From Clostridiales bacterium UBA5888 (GTDB lineage: Bacteria; Bacillota; Clostridia; Oscillospirales; Oscillospiraceae), in contig DJEW01000031.1 in the NCBI GenBank assembly GCA_002431965.1, positions 38,053 to 48,444 on the forward strand: a DNA stretch of 10,392 nucleotides, read 5' to 3'. The translations under genes and the position numbers were made by a program. Positions 1-6,641 of the stretch are shown piece by piece. The notes beneath the pieces are model-generated. The model saw only the letters and a program-made list of their open reading frames with translations, ran no database searches and was not told the DNA's origin. The first letter of the stretch is position 1. Each line of letters opens with the position of its first letter.

Positions 1-12
1 GAATATTCATTT

Positions 13-1146
13 TCAGCCTATATTCACATTTATTCCGTTGACCTCCACGCCGCTGTCGGCGGGGATGAGTATGTACCTGCGTCCGGATATGACGCGCGTT
101 TCAATGAGATAGCTGCTTTCCGGCGCGACGCTGATTTTTATCTCCGGCGTTTCAATTTTAAACTTTTTCGCATCGATAATGTTGTTGGGGTCGAGCGCGG
201 CGTTCTTGCCGAACTCTTTTTCGCATTCGCCGCAGAAGCTCTCGACCGTTTCTTCTCCAAGTCCGCTGTCGCGCAGCATTGCCCCCACTTCGTTTATCGT
301 CAGCTCCAGCCGTTCCGGATCCTTTGCCTCCTTATGCTCGGCAATGCGTGTGCGTATATGCTCGTGTATCGACTGCACCGCGTCAAAGCTGCATTCCGTG
401 TCGAGCGCGTCCGATATCGCCGCGCCGAAAGCGTCCTTCTGCGCGGGGGCGGACATGACCGGCGGCGTGTGGAACACGGCGTCTATAAGCTCCTGATGCA
501 CCTCGGCGGGCTTGCGGGTGTAGTAGAGCGCGTTGTATATGTTCGTTGCGCGGGAATCGAAGCATGGGAACATAAAGCCCAAAGCAGGCGAGGCGACGGT
601 CTGCCCGGCGGTGCTGAGGCGGAATTCGCCGCTCTGCGCGCTGTAGCCCAGCTCCGGCTCGGCGGAGCGCACCGGGCAGATGCAGCACAGGAAGTATTTA
701 AACACTTCACCGCCGTCCTCCTGCATCGCTCCGTCGCGTCCGTGATATGGCACGTCGTATGCGTCCGCCGCAAGGAGAATGAGGTATCCGCTCTCGTCTT
801 CAAGCGCCAGAGCGTCTATTATCCTGCGGTACAGCGCTTCGCGCGCCTCATCGTCGCGCCCAAGCTCCTTTTTCAGCTGCATGAGGATGGAGTGCTCCTC
901 GCTCCCAGCAACCTGCGCCGTGGCAAACTCAATATCAATGAGGTTTTTGCCAAGCGTTCCGGACAGCGCTTTTTTCATTATCGCAAGATACATCTCCGCC
1001 TCATCATGGCTCAAAAGCCCAAGCGATGTGTCAAATTGAGATACTATCTCCTTTGCGGAGTTTACATAACAACCATATATGCCGGAGACGGAGCAGCGGT
1101 CGATCTTCCAGCGGCGGCGTATTTCGTTCAGTTCTTTTTGATTCAT
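13..1146 (-). CDS. DUF4317 family protein
   Basis: Protein of 377 residues with no known biochemical role. It matches my memory of the DUF4317 family, widespread in Clostridia: the N-terminus (MNQKELNEIRRRWK, then DRCSVSGIYGCYV, residues about 1-28) and the segment SGTLGKNLIDIEF (about 62-74) are characteristic, and the length is about normal. I see no signal peptide or membrane segment, so it is probably cytoplasmic. The middle is a mixed alpha/beta region with an FKYFLCCICPV segment, and the protein ends in a short beta-rich tail. The start is supported by an AGGAGG site at 1153-1158, six bases before the ATG, and by a good promoter upstream. The TGA stop at 13-15 lies close to the window edge, so any downstream partner is out of view. 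It is divergent from the ACT/PFL operon. Family assignment is fairly sure; function is unknown. Confidence 0.88.
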   Translation of the reverse strand: MNQKELNEIRRRWKIDRCSVSGIYGCYVNSAKEIVSQFDTSLGLLSHDEAEMYLAIMKKALSGTLGKNLIDIEFATAQVAGSEEHSILMQLKKELGRDDEAREALYRRIIDALALEDESGYLILLAADAYDVPYHGRDGAMQEDGGEVFKYFLCCICPVRSAEPELGYSAQSGEFRLSTAGQTVASPALGFMFPCFDSRATNIYNALYYTRKPAEVHQELIDAVFHTPPVMSAPAQKDAFGAAISDALDTECSFDAVQSIHEHIRTRIAEHKEAKDPERLELTINEVGAMLRDSGLGEETVESFCGECEKEFGKNAALDPNNIIDAKKFKIETPEIKISVAPESSYLIETRVISGRRYILIPADSGVEVNGINVNIG

Positions 1147-1178
1147 GGTGTTCCTCCTGCCTTGTGCAGATATGGGCT

Positions 1179-1207
1179 AGTATAGCCTAATCCGCTTTCA
1201 ATGACAA
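1179..1207 (-). promoter_or_regulatory. Sigma-A-type promoter of the DUF4317 gene
   Basis: Read on the minus strand, TTGTCA (1202-1207) is followed by 17 bases and then TATACT (1179-1184), each five of six to consensus. Transcription would start near 1172, giving a leader of about 26 bases before the ATG at 1146. The call rests on sequence match only. Confidence 0.6.
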
Positions 1208-1223
1208 GCAGGAAAATTCCGTA

Positions 1224-1251
1224 TTGCTATTTTCTGCGTTTTGCGTATAAT
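1224..1251 (+). promoter_or_regulatory. Sigma-A-type promoter of the ACT/PFL operon
   Basis: TTGCTA (1224-1229, four of six) is followed by 16 bases and a perfect TATAAT (1246-1251). A start near 1258 leaves a leader of about 28 bases before the ATG at 1286. Its -35 box lies only 16 bases from the -35 box of the divergent DUF4317 promoter. Confidence 0.55.
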
Positions 1252-1285
1252 TACCTTATTAAATACAGTATGGGAGGATGGACGC

Positions 1286-1555
1286 ATGAAAGCGATCGTC
1301 AGCGTTTTTGCAAAGGACTCAAAGGGGATAACCGCGTATGTTTCTTCGCTGCTTGCGGAGAAGGAGATAAATATCCTCGACATCAGCCAGACGCTGATGC
1401 AGGAGTTTTTTGCCATGATAATGCTTGTTGACCTTGCCGACTGCCCGCTGGGGTTTGACGAGCTGTCGCATTTTCTGCATGAGAAAGGCGAAGAACGCTC
1501 GCTCGACATCCATATCCAGCGTCAGGACATATTTGAAGCGATGCACAGAATCTGA
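1286..1555 (+). CDS. ACT domain protein, UPF0237 family
   Basis: Small protein of 89 residues made almost entirely of one ACT domain, a fold that usually binds amino acids or other small effectors. The opening strand AIVSVFAKDSKGITAYVSS and the following helix and NILDISQTLMQEFFAMIMLVDL strands (about residues 3-50) fit UPF0237 and resemble the GcvR-like ACT modules. No catalytic domain is attached, so a ligand-binding or regulatory role is likely; this is inference. I chose the ATG at 1286 because GGGAGG lies at 1272-1277. A longer in-frame reading from a TTG at 1241 would begin ahead of the promoter's -10 box and lacks a ribosome site. The stop is 11 bases before the next gene, so the two are cotranscribed. 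This ACT protein next to a UPF0210 gene is a known conserved pair, for example in streptococci. Confidence 0.88.
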   Translation: MKAIVSVFAKDSKGITAYVSSLLAEKEINILDISQTLMQEFFAMIMLVDLADCPLGFDELSHFLHEKGEERSLDIHIQRQDIFEAMHRI

Positions 1556-1566
1556 GGTGTCAGGGT

Positions 1567-2922
1567 ATGAGCTATTTACTCAACAGCAGTGAGATACTGC
1601 AAACTATAGAAATGATAAGCCAGCAGCACCTTGATGTGCGCACGGTCACCATGGGCATAAGCCTTCTAGACTGCGCAGACAGCGACATTGAGGTGTGCTG
1701 CCGAAAGGTGTATGACAAGATCTGCCTCCGTGCGGACAGGCTTGTCTCAACCGGCTGCGAGATAGAGCGGGAGTTCGGCATTCCCATTGTCAATAAACGC
1801 ATCTCCGTTACGCCCATTTCGCTCGTCGCGGCAGCTTGCAGGGATGATGATTATGTTCCGCTTGCGCTGACGCTTGACCGCGCCGCAAAGGCGCTTGGCG
1901 TTAATTTTATCGGCGGCTTCACGGCGCTTGCGCACAAGGGGATGACGGTGAGCGACGAACGGCTCATCCGCGCCATCCCGCGCGCCCTGACGGAGACGGA
2001 GCTTGTGTGCTCCAGCGTCAATGTCGCCTCTACCCGCGCCGGCATCAATATGGACGCCGTTGCCGAGATGGGCGCCGTCGTGCGTGCAACGGCGGACATT
2101 GACCCGATGGGCTGCGCAAAGCTTGTGGTGTTTTCAAACGCGGTGGAGGATAACCCCTTTATGGCGGGTGCATTCCATGGCGTGGGCGAACCGGAGTGCG
2201 TCATAAATGTCGGCGTGTCAGGACCGGGCGTGGTGGCGCATGCGCTGCGCGCATGCAAGGGGCAGCCGTTTGATGTGGTGGCGGACACCATCAAGAAAAC
2301 GGCGTTCAAGATAACGCGCATGGGTCAGCTTGTTGCGCAGGAGGCGTCGCGCCGGCTCGGCGTTCCGTTTGGCGTTGTCGATCTGTCGCTTGCGCCCACG
2401 CCCGCCGTGGGGGACAGCGTTGCTGAAATTCTGGAGATAATGGGGCTTGAAAAGTGCGGCACACACGGCACTACCGCCGCTCTCGCACTGCTCAACGATG
2501 CGGTGAAAAAGGGCGGCGTTATGGCGTCCAGCCATGTTGGCGGGCTCTCCGGCGCGTTTATTCCCGTGTCGGAGGATGCGGGCATGATCTCTGCGGTCGA
2601 AGCCGGCGCGCTCACGATAGACAAGCTTGAAGCCATGACCTGCGTGTGCTCCGTCGGGCTGGATATGATCGCCGTTCCCGGCGACACGTCTGCCGATACT
2701 ATCTCCGCCATAATTGCCGACGAGGCGGCGATCGGCATGGTGAATAATAAGACTACCGCCGTGCGCATTATTCCCGCTGTGGGGAAAACAGTGGGGGACA
2801 CCGTTGACTTCGGCGGGCTTCTCGGCAGTGCACCTGTCATGCCGCTGCACACGGGCTCGGCGGCGGAATTTGTCGCCCGCGGCGGACGCATTCCAGCCCC
2901 GCTGCACAGTCTGAAGAACTGA
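1567..2922 (+). CDS. PFL family protein, UPF0210 (DUF711)
   Basis: Protein of 451 residues, full length for UPF0210. The name PFL reflects structural likeness to pyruvate formate-lyase-type barrels; to my knowledge no reaction has been established. Recognisable stretches include GGFTALAHKG (about 116-125), FGVVDLSLAPTPAVGDS (268-284), GTHGTTAALALLNDAVKKGG (298-317) and a C-terminal RGGRIPAPLHS. Many glycine- and alanine-rich turns fit a large alpha/beta barrel. There is no signal peptide or membrane segment, so it is cytoplasmic. I do not see a glycyl-radical motif near the C-terminus, so activity of the formate-lyase kind should not be assumed. The ATG is preceded by GAGGTG at 1554-1559, which overlaps the stop of the ACT gene; the genes are therefore probably translationally close. 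The ACT partner may sense a small molecule for this protein (inference). Confidence 0.9.
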   Translation: MSYLLNSSEILQTIEMISQQHLDVRTVTMGISLLDCADSDIEVCCRKVYDKICLRADRLVSTGCEIEREFGIPIVNKRISVTPISLVAAACRDDDYVPLALTLDRAAKALGVNFIGGFTALAHKGMTVSDERLIRAIPRALTETELVCSSVNVASTRAGINMDAVAEMGAVVRATADIDPMGCAKLVVFSNAVEDNPFMAGAFHGVGEPECVINVGVSGPGVVAHALRACKGQPFDVVADTIKKTAFKITRMGQLVAQEASRRLGVPFGVVDLSLAPTPAVGDSVAEILEIMGLEKCGTHGTTAALALLNDAVKKGGVMASSHVGGLSGAFIPVSEDAGMISAVEAGALTIDKLEAMTCVCSVGLDMIAVPGDTSADTISAIIADEAAIGMVNNKTTAVRIIPAVGKTVGDTVDFGGLLGSAPVMPLHTGSAAEFVARGGRIPAPLHSLKN

Positions 2923-2923
2923 T

Positions 2924-2954
2924 AAAAAATCCTGCCGCATGGGCAGGATTTTTT
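2924..2954. terminator. Bidirectional intrinsic terminator
   Basis: A 13-bp perfect stem pairs 2924-2936 with 2942-2954 around a five-base loop. The core is ATCCTGCC/GGCAGGAT flanked by an A tract on the left and a T tract on the right, so it can stop transcription in both directions. It lies between the end of the PFL gene (2922) and the end of the convergent membrane-protein gene (2966), as expected for a shared terminator. Confidence 0.9.
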
Positions 2955-2965
2955 ATATACGCGCG

Positions 2966-4567
2966 TTATTTGACCGCAGAGACCGGCTGCTTTTCATACA
3001 GCGTGAATTCTGCATTTGAGAACACCGGCGTGAACCGTGAGCGCCATTCGCCCGTGAGGAATTCTTCGCCTGCCTGCTTCCAGCAGAGCAGATAATCCAC
3101 CTCATCCAGCGTGTGTCCGTTTACACCTATGGGGATCGATACGCGCTGGGTATTCAGATACAGCGCCCGCGGCTTGATGAAGCCGATTTTACAGTCAGGC
3201 GGCGTGTTTTCGGATATGTAGTTATACACAGCAACAGGCTTTTCAGAATAGATATTATACCGATAGCCGCCGCTTACTTCGGCAGCAATGGAGACCTTGG
3301 GCTGACCTTGCATAACGCCAATATCGGTCTTTACTATCGGGATGAACATAAATACGGATAGAATAGCGCACAGAACGCTAACAGCGTATTTCGAGTGCAG
3401 AAAATCGGTGGAGATACGGATAAAACGAGCAAGTGTTTTAAGCCCATAGCCTACAAACATAAGAAGAATGGGCAGCAGTGGGTAAATATAACGCATACCC
3501 TGACGATAGGGGAGCAGACATACGGCAAAAGAATATACTGCGGCGAGAAAGATAAGATACAGATTCCGCTTATCCGTAAAAAAAACGCCGACGATGCACA
3601 GGGCTAATAATACATATCCGATGATATGCGATGCGTTGACTGCGGAGGAATACGATAACGTATCGGCTATTGAAGAAAACACGACATAAATCGGATTCAT
3701 TACCAACAACCCGAACCAGTCAATTATCAACCTGAGGTAAAAAAACAGATTTCCGCGAAAAAGTGAAAACGATGTGCCGCTGTACTTTGTGGGTGACGGC
3801 AGAATGAACGATGACAGAACAACAAGCATCGCAAAACTGATATATGATGACAGCTCTATGGGCAGTTCGCGCAATGACGGAAGTCTGCGTTCATCTATAT
3901 AACTGATGGATTGGGCTAATGCCGCGGCAAACAGCACCGCAATTCCGTTCAGCCGCACCTCATATGTGTACCACATGGCAATGCCGGAGACAACACCCAA
4001 TAAAACCCTCATACTTGGCTTGTGCTCGGAGAGAAATAGTTCGATTAGATACAGGGAAAGCAGAAAGAAAAATAAAAAGACGATGTCGCTGTAAAGCGTA
4101 TCCATAAACTCATAAAAGCCTTCATAGCCAGCAAATGCGGCGCTGAACACAAATGAGAGTGGACGTGGAAATCTGCGTCGAAGAAAGAAATAAAATACAC
4201 CGGCGAGTAAGGCAAAGCAGATTACGGACGGAAGCTTGTAGTAGATCACGGTGCTGAAAGAGACGCGGTCAAATCCTACAAGACTGTATATTACCGACAA
4301 AAAAAGGGGGTATCCCCATACATACGTTACCTGTTCAGCACGAAGGTCTTCTGGAAGATACGACGGGTGCATGAGTGCATTAAGTGCTGTCTGTTGATCG
4401 AGGGTACCGTCGGCTATGGCTATACCCTCTGAAATATACGCGGCAAAATCATCGCCCCAGTAGCATGTATTGTCAAGATGAAAATAACCGCACAATCCCA
4501 CAATAAGGATCAACAGCGCAGCTATGATATAATCCGGGCGAGTGATGCTGTTCTGGGTCTGCTTCAT
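2966..4567 (-). CDS. GT-C-type membrane glycosyltransferase-like protein (second of a tandem pair)
   Basis: Polytopic membrane protein of 533 residues with roughly 10-12 hydrophobic segments between about residues 11 and 415, then a soluble tail of about 110 residues. The first external loop carries YWGDDFAAYISEG with an Asp pair at 39-40. This matches the loop-1 acidic motif of GT-C enzymes (family 39/PMT_2-like), which transfer sugars from polyprenyl-phosphate donors outside the membrane. Other shared blocks are YTYEVRLNGIA and GMRYIYPLLPILL. The acceptor and sugar cannot be told from sequence. The start has AGAGGAG at 4577-4583, nine bases upstream. It lies 32 bases after the stop of its paralogue and is probably cotranscribed with it. 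Its middle is AT-richer than the paralogue: 21 of 60 G+C at 4021-4080 against 33 of 60 at the homologous 5701-5760. Membrane topology is certain; enzyme class is likely. Confidence 0.75.
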   Translation of the reverse strand: MKQTQNSITRPDYIIAALLILIVGLCGYFHLDNTCYWGDDFAAYISEGIAIADGTLDQQTALNALMHPSYLPEDLRAEQVTYVWGYPLFLSVIYSLVGFDRVSFSTVIYYKLPSVICFALLAGVFYFFLRRRFPRPLSFVFSAAFAGYEGFYEFMDTLYSDIVFLFFFLLSLYLIELFLSEHKPSMRVLLGVVSGIAMWYTYEVRLNGIAVLFAAALAQSISYIDERRLPSLRELPIELSSYISFAMLVVLSSFILPSPTKYSGTSFSLFRGNLFFYLRLIIDWFGLLVMNPIYVVFSSIADTLSYSSAVNASHIIGYVLLALCIVGVFFTDKRNLYLIFLAAVYSFAVCLLPYRQGMRYIYPLLPILLMFVGYGLKTLARFIRISTDFLHSKYAVSVLCAILSVFMFIPIVKTDIGVMQGQPKVSIAAEVSGGYRYNIYSEKPVAVYNYISENTPPDCKIGFIKPRALYLNTQRVSIPIGVNGHTLDEVDYLLCWKQAGEEFLTGEWRSRFTPVFSNAEFTLYEKQPVSAVK

Positions 4568-4599
4568 ATTGATTTACTCCTCTTTATGCCGCATGAGCT

Positions 4600-6258
4600 T
4601 CAACGAAGCTTTTCATACAGCGTGAACTCTGCATTTGAAAACACCGGCGTGAACCGTGAGCGCCATTCGCCTGTGAGCTGCTCTTCGCCGACACCGGCGC
4701 AGCACAGCAGATAATCGACCTCGTCCAGACTGTGTCCGTTCATATCTGTGCGAACGGAGAGCCGCCCGGTGTTCAGATACAGCGCCCGCGGCTTGATAAA
4801 ACCGATAACGCAGTCTTCCGGCGTGCTGCCGGTGATATAATTATAAGTCTCTATCGCGCATGGCGTATAGGCATACATGCGGTAAAAATCCTGCGGTCCT
4901 TCAGGAACGATCAGCTCCGGATTTTTTCGTGCATAGTCAATCCCTTTGAGGGCGGAGACAAGCGTGAAAGTGCAGATCAGAGCGGCGAGCGCTGCCGAAA
5001 GCCCAGCCCAAAACCGTTTTCCGCGACCCTTGAACAGAGACGTAAGCAGCCTGCCGCAGCGCGTGAGTGCGCACCCGAAGTAGAGCGGGATGAGAACTAT
5101 CACGGGATATATATAGCGGATGCCCTGATTGTATGGCAGCATACATACAACGGTGAGGTATACCACGGCAAAGAGCGTCAGATGGAGATTGCACCTGATG
5201 CCGTCGGTGATGATCCCGGTCAAAGTGATCAGCAAAACGATGGAGACGCACACCCGGTCAAATGCGGTGCAGAAATTGCCTATCACTCCGTATGTGTCAT
5301 CGCCGGTATTGGTGAGCAGCGGGAGATATGTGTTCAGCCGGTTTGTTATAATGTCATCGACGATCAGCGTGAGCCACTGGCGAAGACTGTAGTAATAGCT
5401 TTCAAGATTGCCGAGGACAGTGTGGAGCGTTACGTCTGAAATGTCGCTTGTGTTTGCCGTCGCCGGGGCAAGAACAGCCTCGGATACGAGCTTTAGCAGC
5501 AGAAAGCAGATGTACGGCGCGAGCAGCGCAAGCGCGCCTTTGCCGTCAATTTCCCTGCGGCGTCTGATGAGATATATTATGGTTGCTGCGGCGCATGCGA
5601 ATAGAATGGCAATGCCATTGAGCCGCGTTTCGTATGTAAACCACAGCGCCGCACCGAGGAAAACGCCACATATCAAAGTTGATCCGGCAGCGCCGCGCCG
5701 GGTGTGCGCATCGAGGAACACCTCCGCGAGATACAGCGACAGCACAGCAAAGAAGAGAAAAACCACATCGCTGTACAGCGAGTTTATGGATACGCGGAAT
5801 TCATAGCACGAGCAGAAGAGAAACGACAGTGTGAACGACAGCGCCCGTCCCATCCTCCGGCGGAGGAAAAGATAAAGCACGCCTGCCATAAGCGCAAGCG
5901 CGAGCGCGGAGGGGAGCTTGTAGTATATAATGGAGGTAAAGCCGACCCTGTCAAAGCCGGCAACGGCGTATACCAGCGCCAGCAGCAGGGGATAGCCCCA
6001 GACGTAGACCAGCGAACCGCGCATCGCTTCATCGGGGAGCGGGCTGGGATGCATGAGCACGTTGAGCTTAACCTGCTTGTCAAAATACCCGTCGGCAATG
6101 GATATGCCCTCAGAGATATACGCGGCAAAATCGTCGCCCCAGTAGCAGTTGTTGTCAAGGCTGAGCAGATTGATTGTGAGTATAAGTATAACGATGAGCG
6201 CAAATAAAACGCAGTCTGCTTTCCGGCAGCGCACCTGCCCCACCTCGCTTTCCACCAT
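4600..6258 (-). CDS. GT-C-type membrane glycosyltransferase-like protein (first of a tandem pair)
   Basis: Polytopic membrane protein of 552 residues, paralogous along its whole length to the downstream gene. It has an N-terminal membrane segment (about 16-34), the loop motif CYWGDDFAAYISEG with Asp 42-43, the blocks YYKLPSALA, LYSDVVFLFF, FTYETRLNGIAILFA and GIRYIYPVIVLIPLYF, and a soluble C-terminal domain ending in SRFTPVFSNAEFTLYEK. These features fit a GT-C fold transferase using a lipid-linked sugar; the substrate is unknown. The ATG at 6258 has a weak ribosome site and a leader of only about 16 bases. An in-frame GTG at 6241-6243 has GGTGG eight bases upstream and is a credible alternative start, which would remove five residues. 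It leads the operon behind a consensus promoter. Codon use is GC-richer than in the paralogue and resembles the rest of the window. Confidence 0.77.
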   Translation of the reverse strand: MVESEVGQVRCRKADCVLFALIVILILTINLLSLDNNCYWGDDFAAYISEGISIADGYFDKQVKLNVLMHPSPLPDEAMRGSLVYVWGYPLLLALVYAVAGFDRVGFTSIIYYKLPSALALALMAGVLYLFLRRRMGRALSFTLSFLFCSCYEFRVSINSLYSDVVFLFFAVLSLYLAEVFLDAHTRRGAAGSTLICGVFLGAALWFTYETRLNGIAILFACAAATIIYLIRRRREIDGKGALALLAPYICFLLLKLVSEAVLAPATANTSDISDVTLHTVLGNLESYYYSLRQWLTLIVDDIITNRLNTYLPLLTNTGDDTYGVIGNFCTAFDRVCVSIVLLITLTGIITDGIRCNLHLTLFAVVYLTVVCMLPYNQGIRYIYPVIVLIPLYFGCALTRCGRLLTSLFKGRGKRFWAGLSAALAALICTFTLVSALKGIDYARKNPELIVPEGPQDFYRMYAYTPCAIETYNYITGSTPEDCVIGFIKPRALYLNTGRLSVRTDMNGHSLDEVDYLLCCAGVGEEQLTGEWRSRFTPVFSNAEFTLYEKLR

Positions 6259-6280
6259 GCGGATAAACCAAAATCAAGTA

Positions 6281-6309
6281 ATTATAACAGTAAAAAAGCA
6301 GAATGTAAA
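6281..6309 (-). promoter_or_regulatory. Promoter of the tandem glycosyltransferase-like operon
   Basis: On the minus strand TTTACA (6304-6309) is followed by 17 bases and a perfect TATAAT (6281-6286). Transcription would begin near 6274. No other strong promoter is evident inside the pair, so this should drive both genes. Confidence 0.65.
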
Positions 6310-6398
6310 TGCTTTTTGCGGTCTGATTGGCAGAAAATGATATGTCCTACGTATGAAAATTTACGTTTTATCTATAAATTTTCCCGCTGAAAGTGCTA

Positions 6399-6407
6399 TG
6401 ATATAAT
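6399..6407 (+). promoter_or_regulatory. Possible extended -10 promoter reading toward the ABC transporter
   Basis: TG (6399-6400), one base, then TATAAT (6402-6407) forms an extended -10 element on the plus strand; the -35 region (6379-6384) is poor. A transcript from near 6414 would cross the tRNA-Arg gene in antisense before reaching the ABC gene at 6642. It lies within an AT-rich dyad (ATGATAT, one base, ATATCAT, 6398-6412), so it could also be a chance match or an operator. The rest of the spacer between 6310 and 6441 holds no open frame I would support. Confidence 0.3.
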
Positions 6408-6414
6408 ATCATTT

Positions 6415-6432
6415 TTGGCGTTATTGGCGTTT
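6415..6432. repeat. Short tandem repeat, two 9-base units
   Basis: TTGGCGTTA (6415-6423) is followed directly by TTGGCGTTT (6424-6432). The copies differ in the last base only. It is next to the AT dyad and upstream of the tRNA terminator, with no assigned role. Confidence 0.45.
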
Positions 6433-6441
6433 ATAGCCGTC

Positions 6442-6477
6442 AAAAAAACACCCCGGAAATCATAAAGATCTCCGGGG
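6442..6477 (-). terminator. Intrinsic terminator of tRNA-Arg
   Basis: On the minus strand a stem of seven perfect pairs, CCCCGGA (6471-6477) with TCCGGGG (6451-6457), extends to ten with one G-T pair. It is followed by TG and then a run of seven T (complement of 6442-6448). It begins seven bases after the CCA end of the tRNA, as expected for a single-gene unit. Confidence 0.85.
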
Positions 6478-6484
6478 ATGATGC

Positions 6485-6561
6485 TGGCACTCCCGGCGCG
6501 ATTCGAACGCGCGACCTTCCGCTTAGGAGGCGGACGCTCTATCCTGCTGAGCTACGGAAGC
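6485..6561 (-). tRNA. tRNA-Arg, anticodon CCT
   Basis: A full cloverleaf of 77 bases including an encoded CCA can be folded by eye on the minus strand. The acceptor arms GCTTCCG and CGGGAGT pair with two G-U pairs. The anticodon stem is TCCGC/GCGGA around the loop CTCCTAA, giving anticodon CCT, which reads the arginine codon AGG. The T arm is GCGCG, TTCGAAT, CGCGC. The D arm carries the usual TAGCTCAG start. The discriminator base is G. It is flanked by its own promoter and terminator and is not split or truncated. No integrase or attachment-site repeat is seen beside it. Confidence 0.97.
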
Positions 6562-6578
6562 AAATTAAAAGCTTATAT

Positions 6579-6607
6579 ATTCTAACGCAGATTCTTCTGC
6601 GTGTCAA
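6579..6607 (-). promoter_or_regulatory. Promoter of tRNA-Arg with a palindromic spacer
   Basis: On the minus strand a perfect TTGACA (6602-6607) is followed by 17 bases and TAGAAT (6579-6584, five of six). A start near 6572 leaves about 11 bases before the mature tRNA. The spacer is filled by a perfect inverted repeat, ACGCAGA (6585-6591) and TCTGCGT (6596-6602), with a four-base centre. Confidence 0.75.
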
Positions 6608-6641
6608 CGATGAATTATCACTGCCGCAAGAGGAGAAAACA

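Noticed and set aside
334..1185. Long plus-strand open frame opposite the DUF4317 gene
   Set aside because: It is a shadow of the real minus-strand gene: no ribosome site, arginine- and alanine-rich low-quality translation, and no family resemblance.
1241..1285. Longer N-terminus of the ACT protein from a TTG at 1241
   Set aside because: The TTG lies ahead of the TATAAT box of the gene's own promoter, and the ATG at 1286 has a good ribosome site and matches the start of the ACT domain.
1147..1285. Riboswitch or T-box leader before the ACT/PFL operon
   Set aside because: The leader after the predicted start is only about 28 bases, too short for such an element.
2218..2940. Minus-strand open frame of 240 codons opposite the PFL gene
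   Set aside because: The opposite strand encodes a full-length recognised family. This frame has no ribosome site and overlaps the terminator.
4732..5439. Plus-strand open frame of 235 codons opposite the first glycosyltransferase-like gene
   Set aside because: It has no start signals, its composition is typical of an antisense shadow, and the sense frame has clear membrane segments and family motifs.
6485..6561. tRNA-Arg as an attachment site for an integrated element
   Set aside because: No integrase is present and no repeat of the tRNA 3' end is visible in the window.
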